64,000 bases of DNA, taken from contig JASJOG010000157.1 of NCBI GenBank assembly GCA_030142905.1, forward strand, positions 203,501-267,500, read 5' to 3'. The notes under the pieces are model-generated. The model searched no databases. It saw only the letters and a list, made by a program, of their open reading frames with translations, and was not told the origin of the DNA. Of this stretch, positions 24,353 to 33,992 are shown piece after piece; within the stretch, counting starts at the first letter, position 1; each line of letters opens with the position of its first letter. Source of the DNA: Heliopora coerulea. Its lineage: Eukaryota > Cnidaria > Anthozoa > Scleralcyonacea > Helioporidae. The position numbers and the translations under genes are program-made.

Positions 24353-26103
24353 CGACTTTATTTCATCTCGATTTTATCAGGCTGGTTAGGCCTCTAGAAA
24401 ACAGATGCTGATATACCGAGGAAGCTAAATTAAATCCAAATACTTTATACTAATATATAAACCTAAATTAAACCTAAATATATCATATGAAAATAGAAAT
24501 AACATTAATCTAAAATTATAAATAAATTAAACTTAACGTTAATTTTTTTACAGCAGCCTTAAATCTCTTCAGTGATGTAATAATCCGAATCGGTCATCTG
24601 GTAGAGAATTTCATTCTTTACTGGCTGTACATATAACAGACTTTAGACCGTATCGTGTAGTATGAACTCGAGGTAATACAAGCTTGTTCATACTTTTTAG
24701 ATTCTTAATATTGTCTCTAAATATAAGCATGTTCTTAATGTAAGACGGTAATTCGTTAATCATTGCTTTAAAAACAGTACATAGCATGTCCCGATAACGT
24801 TGATTAGCTAACATAATACGCACATGATTTGCTAAATCATTGCAATCAGTATCAAAACCATTATAAATAAGTCTCAAAGCTCTCTCGTTTAACTTTTCCG
24901 ATTTTTTGCTATCAACCTGAAGTGCGGAGAAATAAAGGACTTCAACAGGCACATTTTTGTGGAAAAGGAAAGAATCTTTTTAAATCGACCAAGCACATCT
25001 ATCTGTTTTCTCACTTTTTTGACGAGCTTTGAAATATGTTTATTAAAACATAATGATATTTCGGTTATTATTCCTAGAAGTTCTAGGCAATCGACTCTAG
25101 GAATTGGTTTTCCATCAATAACAAGCATTAAATCACTGGTGTGGTTGTTTGAAACAACCATTGCTTTACAGTTGTCCGGATGCAGAATAAGCTTGTTACT
25201 GAAGAACCACTCACAGGTAACATTCGATTCATGGTTGATGGTTTTCTCTACAACAGTAGGGTCCTGGTTACAAAAATATAAGTGGTTGTAATCAGCATAA
25301 TTAGACAAGTTGACCACTTTTGCAAAATAAAATTAATCGTTTAAGAAAATATCAAACAGCAGAGGGCCCCACACTGATCCTTGTAGCACGACCCTTATTA
25401 AATGTAACTTATTAGATGTAATATCCTCCATTTGCACTCGCTAAAATCTGTCTCGGAGATAATTCTGTAAGACGGTCAAACTATGTTTCAATATTCCATA
25501 TACGCGGAATTTAAAACACGAGGTGATACCGGAATGTTTTTAGGCCCGATAAGGCACGTCTTGCGAGTTTTCTAAAATGTCTTTTAAAATGATTCTCTTA
25601 ATACCCTAATTTGTGAAGGAAGTTTGGAAATTTATGTTTTCTAACCCGAAAAAATTAACTTCTTCTCCACCTATAATAGCACATTCGTCTTTATCACATA
25701 AAAAGACACGACATGGCTATGATTTTCCTGTGTATTTTCCTCATGAATTTTTAATGATTTTATAATACTTATTAAAGATCAGTACAACTGCCTTCTTATC
25801 CGTAACGATATCGTCTCCCTCCTTAAAATGTATGGCCTCACAGCAGCTGTTCTTTTAACAGTGCAGCGATGGCTTTATGGTTTTCCAGAATTCTTTGGAA
25901 TTACCCTTAGCATTATCAGCTTTGCCTCGAAGATAGTTAGAGATAATCTTTCTTGTCAGTGTGGAGTGCAGGTTACGCTGAATTCTATATTTTTCGCCAT
26001 CATTGGGATCTTTTGTTTTGAAATAAATCTTCTTTAACTTGCCGTTGGTTTTTCGCGCAGATCTTGCTCCTTTGTTGCTCGATCCGTACGGAAACCTGAC
26101 CAA
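24353..26103 (-). pseudogene. LINE reverse transcriptase remnant (Jockey/CR1-like)
   Basis: Minus-strand pieces in order from 26103: NSKEFWKTIKPSL (the region just before RT), a long gap with stops, GSVWGPLLFDIFLND (the RT block equal to QGS.LGPLLF), ...NLSNYADYNHLYF (RT catalytic YADD box, mutated to YADY), then WFFSNKLILHPDNCKAMVVS, DCLELLGI, FNKHISKLVKKVRKQIDVLGR, KKSEKLNERALRLIYNGF and LPRVHTTRYGLKS. This order is the palm, thumb and C-terminal extension of Jockey/CR1-superfamily LINEs. Multiple stops and frameshifts; the second catalytic Asp is lost. The 3' end has AATAAA followed by GTT/ATT repeats at 24352. Confidence 0.8.
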
Positions 26104-26550
26104 ATACTAGTAATGTATATTTTGCTTCAGAGTACCAGAGTTTGTGCAAAAACTGTCAAATTAAAATCGTCAGTTATCGCAGTTCTAGAATATTCCAAAT
26201 GACTGTAAAAGGATTGTTGTCCAACAAAACCGAGGCGATAACCTTCCCAAAGTACGTTAAGAGAACTTTCACAGAATCGATGACACGACAGCATGAGCAT
26301 GAGAAAGTGACTTTTGACTACATATTCTGACAGACTGTAACGTTTCGTCATGATGACAGCCGTTGGTGGTCAGCTTTACCGGTAAACAAATAAACCGCTC
26401 AACATGACTGTGTTTGATAAAGCGAAACTCCTGTTTTGGGTGGGGGAATTTGAGCTCCTATTTGTCCGTCATTCATTTCCTCCTCTGATATTCGACGTAT
26501 TCTTGTATATGATTTATTCTTCGATAAATAAATTCCATATATAATACATT
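26104..26550. other. Non-coding, no feature recognised
   Basis: AT-rich spacer between the LINE remnant and the foldback-family copy. Confidence 0.45.
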
Positions 26551-26554
26551 CTAA

Positions 26555-26700
26555 GTATGAATATCAAAGCCCAGCAGAAGACTCGTAGAAGAGGCATAAT
26601 TAGCAAAAATGTTTATTGCGATCTAACGTTTCGTTGCATTTAACACAACATCATCAAAGAATGAAATAACACGTAATAATAAGGTTACTGTTACAGGTTA
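26555..26700 (-). mobile_element. CCCAGC family copy 2 with hammerhead-like motif
   Basis: Contains AAAGCCCAGCAGA (about 26569) like the 16600 and 50845 copies. On the minus strand at 26661-26624: UUUGAUGA, one U, stem GUUG/CAAC, GAAA, CGUU, AGA. The stem II sequence differs from the other families but pairs. Confidence 0.5.
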
Positions 26701-27179
26701 ATTAGCATAATATGGCTTTTGAGAGGAAGTGGGAGATGAAAAGAAGTTAGAGGTGATTAGGAGAAGTAAAGATGTCAAAAGATAGAAAGTGGAATAGAAC
26801 TGATATTATGATATAATATATATGCATACATATCTAAAGATGTATATGTATATTTATAAAACTTATTAAGAATTCATGAGGAAAATACGAAAGAAAATCA
26901 TTACCGTGTTGGGTCGCTATATGTGATACAGACACATCTGCATTATCCTGAAATTCTCTTCAAATTCTCCTTAACATTTTTCGTCTAAGAAAACTTAAAT
27001 TGCCAAACTTTCGCAGGGAATTACCGTGTAAAGAGGTTCGTCTTATAAGACATTTACAAAACTCTCAGTACGTGCTTTATCAGATCCAAAACACTCGGCT
27101 ATCGCCTCGTGTTTTATATCCAATAAAGTGCTCCTAGTCGTTTAGTAAGTAGTACATATTTATATATATATACATACAT

Positions 27180-27385
27180 ACATACACACATACATATATA
27201 CGCTCCCACATTTCGATGTTGTTGAGCACTCTGCGGATATATAACGATAACCGATAGCGTTAAGCAATGCTCGCCGCTCAAGTAGCGGTTTGAGCACTCT
27301 GGCTCCTTATCAATCCATGTTCGTTCCGAGCTGCACTGATGAGCTGTGGTACAGCAAAACGTACGTGTGCAGGTCGAACACACTC
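27180..27385 (+). mobile_element. PLE-like terminal repeat, copy 1 (hammerhead family 2)
   Basis: Shares with 33345-33505: TTGAGCACTCT, GATAACC.ATAGCGTTAAGCAATGC, CCGCTC.AGTAG, then the hammerhead-like block. Both copies are flanked by TA- or CA-rich microsatellites, as is the end of the coding Penelope-like element at 44490. Confidence 0.55.
27331..27373 (+). ncRNA. Hammerhead ribozyme candidate (core intact, GAAA mutated)
   Basis: Layout: CTGCA arm (27331-27335), core CTGATGA (27336-27342), perfect 5-bp stem II GCTGT/ACAGC (27343-27347 and 27351-27355) with loop GGT, AAAA where GAAA is expected (27356-27359), CGTA, then a GTGCAGG arm pairing with the first. Stem II starts directly at the core, as in genuine type I hammerheads. 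The partner copy at 33457 keeps GAAA but has lost the first core. Confidence 0.5.
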
Positions 27386-27397
27386 ACACACTGATGT

Positions 27398-27545
27398 ATA
27401 TGTATATATAGATATAGATATAGATATAGATATAGATATAGATATAGATATAGATAGATAAATATCGAGATAGATATCTAGATAGATAGACAGGCAGACG
27501 GGCGGACGGTAGACGGATAGATGAATAGATAGATAGATATATTAT
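27398..27545. repeat. (GATATA)n/(GATA)n microsatellite
   Basis: TATAGA units from 27403 to about 27456 passing into GATAGATA and GACG(G)-type units to about 27540. Confidence 0.9.
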
Positions 27546-27684
27546 TTTCCTCCTTTGTCCGATATATCGGACACCTCAGGGCAAAACATCATGTAAAAGA
27601 ACAAAGGTAAAACAAGGAGTGAAGGGAGAACGAAAGTGAAAAAAAATTCAGACAGTAAAGGGTTAATTATACTGTTTTAAAGTG

Positions 27685-29160
27685 TGAGGAAGATTTATTT
27701 CAATCAGACTTTCCTCTGCGTCCTCAGTTTCTGATAAACAAGCAATATAGGTCGAGTTTTTTTAATGCACCTGAAATGAAAGTCAAAAGACAAACCTCAA
27801 CATTGATCACTGGTATGCCTTCTCTGGTAACAAAAACACATTCGATATCGATGGCAACCAAACAACATTTACTTTGTGAAAATGCTCTTTTCAATTCGTA
27901 TAAATCTTAGAATGAAGCTCTAGAATTCAACTGGCGGGTCTACGAGTACTGTGGAATACTTAATCGATCAACTGGTAGAAATGTCACTTTCAAAGACATC
28001 TATACGATTCATATAATTCGTTTTCTTTGATGGAAGCACTGCGACCAAAAATACTCCCAGAAAGAATAAATGTAAATGGATTTTAAAAACAAAGTTTAGT
28101 TACCAAGCAACGAATGGAAACAGATTGTTTTGGAATTAATGAGACGAGGAATAAAACAAATTTTAACTAAAATCACTGTTGAATATAAAAGGGAGGGTCT
28201 TCCCATGCATAATGTAGCTGAAGCTTGATTCTGTGGCAAAATCTGGAGAGCAGTTTCATCAGCATCTTATCAACTAAAAATTCTAGAAATATGGTGAAAA
28301 CAAGCTGCAGAAGTCATTATGTAAGACTTGTTGTCCCTGAAAACACAAGTTAGTTTACAAAATTCCATGCTTTCCTCCAGTTTAGAATTCAAAATGGAGA
28401 AAAATTTCAGTGGTTTCAAATTAAAAAGCAGTTCTTTTAAACAGCAACAAAGTCCTAGCCATATAATTGTTATTGGTTGCACTTGCCTTCGAACAAAATT
28501 TTGAAAACAACCATATTTTCTTACTACGAAAATACATAATTAAGACCGGGCATTTCACACTGTCAAAAAGTGGCCGGTTGCAAAAGTAAATGAAACTGGT
28601 GGAGCCGCATATTGTGTGTAGAATAGTTGTTTGTGAGTGTTTGATCAAGTTAGTCATGGTATTTAGAACACTATATGTTGTTAAGGTTTTATATAAGGTA
28701 TTGTTTTCTTCCCTCGCCGGAAGTGTGGACGCCATCCTTACCACATTGCTCCCCAATCAAATTTACCGTGTTTTAAGGCACCGGTATACCTGCCGAGAAT
28801 AAGAGCTGAAGACATGTGTTCCTTCATTGTTTGTTTTCTTTGTAAGTTTAATTTACTGTTGTTCTAAGAGTGCAGACGTGAATACCCTTATGAAAATTTT
28901 AATATTTAAATTTTTGTCCATTAACCTGGTCGGAGATGTCTACCTTTCACAAGTACAATTGTCCAGCATTACCCTGCGTAAAATTGTTTGGTGTTAGCCA
29001 GAATATAATTTAAAAACTAGAATACAGACTTTGAGAAGCTAAAGGAAAACAAATTAGAAGCTCAAAGGCTTTTAATAGTCAAAACTAGGACCACAGACTA
29101 TTAATTTATGGAATGACAGTGTGAAGAGCGATCTGAATTTTTGATGAACTTCTTGATTTG
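27685..29160. repeat. Diverged segmental duplication, copy B
   Basis: Partner of 20220-21800 (anchors at 27715, about 27905, about 28017, about 28779 and about 29120 in the same order). A minus-strand frame at 28421-28756 contains MASTLPAREENN at an ATG (28735-28733) that looks like a possible N-terminus, but it is not preserved in copy A. Confidence 0.55.
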
Positions 29161-29594
29161 ATTATCAGAGCTATTCCGTAGCTAAGCTAAGAGGCTGTGC
29201 AGGGAACTCATCCCGCTACAAAATGGTCATCTAGAAGTCACTCCCGCCGGCAAATGGAAAAATTAATAGAAATAAAAATATCGCACTGTGATTATATTTA
29301 CGCTAGTTAAAACAATGAAGCGTATATACTCCAGAACTCTGTCTAGGCCAGCTGAGCTTGAAATGAGAATTCGTGCAGCTGTTTCTACACAGAGACACTA
29401 AGCTTGCAGGTGTAAAAACAATGGATAGTGTTTTTATAAAAGGAAAATTTGGACCTTAAAATAAATGGAATTTTTCTCGTTCGAAGTGTCTTAGATCTAT
29501 ATTTATTCAGAACCCTTTTGATCACTAATTTGCAGATAGTTATTTTTAAGTTATTCTACTTGGGGCAACTAACTAACTACAGCAGATTTGAAGG

Positions 29595-29905
29595 CGCCAA
29601 ATTCGAGGTTTGAGTAACCAACGGCAACATTTTGCCATGCTTTCTTGTTATACCAAATTGGATTTTAAGAATGATTTCGTGATTATCATAAATGTAGAAC
29701 ATATCGAGTCAATTTATTTATCCAATTTGGAGATTTTACTATTTAAAATAGGTTCCCCTTGGAATGATTTAGGAACTGCAGTAGATTCGATGACGTTAAA
29801 TTCGAGTTGTTTAACCTTAGAAGTTTTAATGATGTTGCTTAGCTCTTTAGTTTCACCAAATTGGCGGTAGACTTTAAGAATGATTTTATTATTATGAACA
29901 TAAAC
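29595..29905 (+). repeat. Direct duplication, unit ~190 bp
   Basis: 29600-29700 and 29790-29895 share AAATTCGAG.T, TTAACC/AGTAACC, TTCTTGTTATACCAAATTGG / CTTTAGTTTCACCAAATTGG and TTTAAGAATGATTT. Diverged; not coding. Confidence 0.5.
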
Positions 29906-31220
29906 AGGATAAGATAAGGATTCACAAAACTCTTAGTTAAATTTATATTTATAAGATCTATAAAATAATGAATAAAACTAATAAGACTATTAGTCCGCTG
30001 ATAGAAATCATTCCTTAATGAAGACAATGAATCCATCATGCTTGCAAATGATACTAAAAGGAGCATGTTCATTTAATCCTTTGAACACTGTGTTCCTGAG
30101 GCAAAATCACTGAAAAATAGACTTATGTATATATTTATTTTCTGCATGTAAATCTTTTCCTGAAGTCCCATGAACATAAAAATTATAACAAATTGGCGAA
30201 AATTAGTCCTACCGTACTTCATCGTCAGTATTCAACTTTGTGATGGTAGCCATAGCAGTAGTTGTCGTGTAGTAACCCAATGCATGAAAGTCCTTCATAA
30301 AACCTAAAACCGTTTTTCACCGTTTGGGCAAATCTATGTCACTTGCATTCAGACTAGCTCTTTTAGCCCTCATATATTTTTCCCTGCAAACAGGGCTGCG
30401 CAGGTTTATAGTGGCCTGCTAGGGTCTTTCAACATCATGGCAAACATCTTTCTTGAGTCGTTTTCCATCTTGTACCAATTCGAAATAACCGCTACCAAAT
30501 CCTGACCACTTATTTTGACCAGTTCCTACACTTTTCTTGCTAGAGTTTTTGACAAAAAAAATGGTAATTGAAGATCTCTTACAAGGCGGAGAACGGATTT
30601 TTCTCTTCCTTTTTTATTAAACGGAAGCGGTCGGAAGGCCGGGCGCTCGCGTTCAAAGGGCTATTACAAACTCTGTTTATTATTAAATCCCGAATGTGTC
30701 GTACATCATTAAAGATGAAAACTACGTATCATTAAAATCACTGAAAGGAAGCGTTTTAAACACGGAGCGACGCTATAAAAAGGTAAGCTCCTCCCACATT
30801 TCTGGCTTCGTATGGCGGTTGCATGTTTCAAACTGGCGGACACGTTGCAGCGTGACTGAACTGGATAGCGTAGAGCTCCACAAGCATGTCCTAGAGCCTA
30901 AAGCTTACGGAATTACTTTTAAAATGTCTTTTTAAAATACAGCTGAACAATATATAAAGCAATAAATGGCTGAACATGCCACATTTACTGATTTTTCTGG
31001 TTGTTATACGTCGTATTATAATCATTCGAGACGTCCTGCGCATCTTCATTCATTTATAGTCATCCTACCCGCGCAGTGTTTGGGCACGATTCATATTTTA
31101 TTACGTCCACGATGTGTCATAGCCATCTGTATTCTTTTTGGCGCATTCTTGAAGCTTGTAATATTATAAATATAAAGAAAAACTGGCGCCACTTTCAAAT
31201 TCATTTGTGGCAAATATGCT
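29906..31220. other. Non-coding, one CpG-richer patch
   Basis: Around 30600-30660 there is a short GC-rich patch (GAAGCGGTCGGAAGGCCGGGCG) unlike its surroundings, and 30766-30790 reads CGACGCTATAAAAAGGTAAG, combining a TATA-like string with a donor-like string. No gene could be anchored to these. Confidence 0.3.
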
Positions 31221-31223
31221 CGG

Positions 31224-31640
31224 TTGCTCTCATTCAACAGCTCTGCGCAAAGCACAACTCCGCTTTCTGCGGGGCTTAGCCGGTATGATAGCAATAAAGC
31301 CTACTACCAGAAGAATAAAAGTGGAATTAAAGAGAGCAAGGCCTACTACGGCTTCAAAATGGAAGTGAAACGCGATGAGGAAGGGCGCTTAGCAGAAGTA
31401 CGTAAAAAGATCAACACCGTGAGGAATCAGTTGCTGTTCAACGGAAAACCGGCAGGAAATATTGAAGTGATGGAATTACTCTTGGATTGTTTGCTCAGTC
31501 TAAACAGTTCAAATGGCCAACAGGCGCAAAATACTGTCCAGGCAGCAATGTCTTTGCAAACAAATTCACCTGCTATATTCTCCTCAATTGAACGTGATAT
31601 CCGTCCACCGGAAATTAGTCTAAACTCAATTGACCAATAA
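31224..31640 (+). CDS. Hypothetical protein or exon, 138 codons
   Basis: Open from a splice-acceptor-like CTCTCATTCAACAG (ending 31240) to a stop at 31640. Composition is protein-like: NKAYYQKNKSGIKESKAYYG, then a Lys/Glu/Arg-rich helix (MEVKRDEEGRLAEVRKKIN), a Leu-rich helix (VMELLLDCLLSLNSS) and a Ser/Gln-rich tail. The first in-frame ATG is at 31360. The tandem AYY(Q/G) phrases resemble Lys-rich stretches of repetitive cnidarian proteins, but the family is not recognised. It could be a last exon or domesticated element sequence. Confidence 0.4.
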   Translation: MLSFNSSAQSTTPLSAGLSRYDSNKAYYQKNKSGIKESKAYYGFKMEVKRDEEGRLAEVRKKINTVRNQLLFNGKPAGNIEVMELLLDCLLSLNSSNGQQAQNTVQAAMSLQTNSPAIFSSIERDIRPPEISLNSIDQ

Positions 31641-31714
31641 CATGCGACCTTTCCTTAATCATAATTGACAGGCTGAGAAACTCAGCCTCTTCTTATGCGA
31701 TCGCTCCGTGTTTA

Positions 31715-32040
31715 ACAGGGTTGAAATTTCAGCCTGGCCTTCTGATAAAATACTTGAAAATCGGAGATCGCGATTACATGAAGAAAGTTTCAGCCCAGTT
31801 TGAGCTACCCGGGCCGAAAAATCCCATGTAATCGCACGAAAGAAATTTCAGCCTGAGCTGAAAAGATGATTGAGAGGCGAGGGAAGATGCAGATTGCCAA
31901 AACAACAAAGGCTACCGGCAATATCCTGCCTGGGTTCACTTCCGATTTCAGTTTCAGCCCGGGCTAAAATACTTCATGTAATCGGGGCCTTTTACAAACC
32001 GGTCTGCCGGGCTGAAATTTTCCTGTATAATCAGCCCCTT
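31715..32040. repeat. TTTCAGCC...CATGTAATCG repeat, MITE-like
   Basis: TTTCAGCCYGG/CCGGGCTGAAA and CGATTACATG/CATGTAATCG occur several times in both orientations, giving a self-complementary non-coding unit. No target duplication was identified. Confidence 0.5.
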
Positions 32041-32637
32041 AATTTAATCCTTTAACGCCAAGTGTCCTATATATAGGACAGCTCCTGAACAAAAGAACAA
32101 CGAATGGACAAAGCAAAAACAAAATGAGGACAATAAACTAAAAAAATAAATAAAATAAAAATAAAAACTTCATGCATTAGAGAGTTAAGGGGGCGCTTCA
32201 CCTTTATTTGGCATTAAAATTGACTAAACTTTGACCATCGATAATTAACAGTTTTTAGCACCAAAATATGCAAAGCCTGTACTTTTTAAAAAAGTATGGA
32301 CTGTCAGTTACAAGTTGAAATAATAGTTTACCTAATTTGAATACCTGGATTGTTATATGAGATCAAATAAACCAATGTCCTCAAAAAGATTTATTTAACT
32401 GACTAAAAATGTCCAAACACAATATCTCCCACACAATTGGATGAATTTTAATAAACATTTCTCAGGTAAAAGGTTAAATATCAAACTATGCCTGTATGAG
32501 TCATTTTTTTTTTGGCCTTCACTTTGGTTGCCATGGAAACATTATTTTATCCTAACTGACGAAAAATTGAATAATAATAACAATAAGCAATGGGTAGTAA
32601 GAGAAATGCAAAAGACCATCTTCATGGAAAATGAAGC
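32041..32637. other. Non-coding AT-rich spacer
   Basis: No feature recognised. Confidence 0.45.
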
Positions 32638-32772
32638 TGCAGTTTATGCTTTAGAAATGTGGGAGCTTGGATATATCTTGAGATAGATGGCCGATCGTCA
32701 AGCTCTTACCTCAGAAAAACGATTTCTGATCCCCAGACGGGTATCGAACCCGCAACCTTCTGATGATTGCAC
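32638..32772 (-). mobile_element. tRNA-derived SINE, minus copy of an inverted pair
   Basis: Reverse complement of the copy to its right: TGCAGTTTATG...GGATATATCTTGAGATAGA, CGATCGTCAAGCTC, CAGAAAAACGATTTCTGA, then a Pol III B-box (GGTATCGAACCCGC on plus, GGTTCGATACC on minus). The A-box half is not present in this copy. Confidence 0.7.
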
Positions 32773-32953
32773 CTTAGCTCACCATCTGAGTCTTGGTAGC
32801 TCAGTGGTTAGAGCGTCTCACCGGTCCTCAGAAGGTTGCGGCTTCAATCCCCCTCTGGGCCTCAGAAATCGTTTTTCTGAATATAGAGCTTGACGATCGT
32901 TCATCTGTATCAAGATATATCCAAGCTCACACATTTCTAAAACATAAACTGCA
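32773..32953 (+). mobile_element. tRNA-derived SINE, plus copy of an inverted pair
   Basis: The head 32788-32863 is tRNA-like: GAGTCTT acceptor half, A-box TAGCTCAGTGGTTAGAGCG, degenerate B-box GGCTTCAATCC, GGGCCTCA closing the acceptor. The tail runs CAGAAATCGTTTTTCTGA, AGCTTGACGATCGTTCATCT, TATCAAGATATATCCAAGC. The same head occurs at 52674. Confidence 0.75.
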
Positions 32954-33008
32954 TCAACCATTATTAATATAAGCCCTACTGCACGGCTTCGAGTTGAGGA
33001 TGGATGGA

Positions 33009-33011
33009 TCG

Positions 33012-33088
<77 letters not shown>

Positions 33089-33090
33089 AC

Positions 33091-33137
<47 letters not shown>
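33009..33137. repeat. (TCTA)n and (TA)n microsatellites
   Basis: About 19 TCTA units (33012-33087) followed by about 22 TA units (33095-33137). Length and purity suggest high mutability. Confidence 0.95.
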
Positions 33138-33140
<3 letters not shown>

Positions 33141-33248
33141 GATATTGAACATTATGGCATTTACACTCGACCGCTAACTGTTAAGTGATAATTTTTCAAG
33201 GAGGAAAATCTCGAGTGTGTAGATATTTTTTAAGACTTAACCGGAACC

Positions 33249-33322
33249 TGTTGCGAAAAATGCAACTTTGGTCGCGGGTTCGATTCCCAGCCGGATGGCC
33301 CAAAGTTGCATTTTTCGCAACA
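33249..33322. repeat. Snapback with tRNA T-arm-like loop
   Basis: Perfect 23-bp inverted repeats (33249-33271 and 33300-33322; TGTTGCGAAAAATGCAACT...) enclose 28 bases containing GGGTTCGATTCCCAGCC, a perfect Pol III B-box with its T-stem. No A-box is present, so it is a SINE remnant or a minimal B-box hairpin. Confidence 0.8.
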
Positions 33323-33344
33323 TATTATAATATATATATATATA

Positions 33345-33505
33345 TATATTATACACTCTATGGATATGTAAGGATAACCAATAGCGTTAAGCAATGCCCA
33401 CCGCTCGAGTAGAGATTTGAGCACTTTGTTCCCTTATTAATCCAAGTTCGTTCCGAGCTGCATTGATAAGCTGTGGCACAGCGAAACGTATGTCTGCAGA
33501 TTGAA
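33345..33505 (+). mobile_element. PLE-like terminal repeat, copy 2
   Basis: Second copy of the 27180-27385 unit, about 80% similar by eye, bounded on both sides by (TA)n. Confidence 0.55.
33457..33500 (+). ncRNA. Hammerhead ribozyme candidate (GAAA intact, core mutated)
   Basis: CTGCA arm (33459-33462 region), TTGATAA in the CTGATGA position (33463-33469), perfect stem II GCTGT/ACAGC with loop GGC (33470-33482), GAAA (33483-33486), CGTA, then TCTGCAG pairing with the arm. Compared with 27331, stem II is unchanged and each copy keeps the core part the other has lost. Confidence 0.45.
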
Positions 33506-33540
33506 CATATATATATATATGTATGTATATATATATATAT

Positions 33541-33709
33541 ATAAGTAAATACAAAAGACAAAATTTTGCTGTCGCTACTCTGAGTTTCACGCGCTCAGGC
33601 GATCATCAGGCAACTGACAGATGAGATTTAACTCAGTTGCCTGATGATCGCCTGAGCGCGTGAAACTCAGAGTAGCGACAGCAAAATTTTGTCTTTTGTA
33701 TTTACTTAT
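33541..33709. mobile_element. Perfect foldback, 77-bp arms, with hammerhead-like motif (family 3)
   Basis: Arms 33541-33617 and 33633-33709 are exact reverse complements; loop 15 bases. Each arm holds GTTGC-CTGATGA-T-CGC/GCG-..GAAACTC, the same family as the 3' end of the Penelope-like element at 44516-44560 (minus). Flanked by TA repeats. Perfect arms mean a very recent origin or ongoing conversion. Confidence 0.85.
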
Positions 33710-33992
33710 TCGCTCTACCAGTAACGGTATTGAGCGCTCTATATTTTCATTCCAACGCTTTAACCTTCGTGGTACTCATCATTGGTGTATATATATATAT
33801 ATATATATATATAAGACCCCGGTCTGATTTTTTCCAGTAATGACCAAGCGGACGAGGTTAATTAGAGGTTTGTTATATGGCTTGTTTTAAACAAGCAAAA
33901 TATACCGATAAAAAAAAGATCAGTCGACAACTTCGAAAAGTATAAAATAAAACATATTCCGAAAAATAGAGACATCTTGGAAAACTCAAGAT

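Noticed and set aside
33000..33140. CRISPR-like array
   Set aside because: Simple (TCTA)n and (TA)n repeats without spacers in a eukaryotic window.
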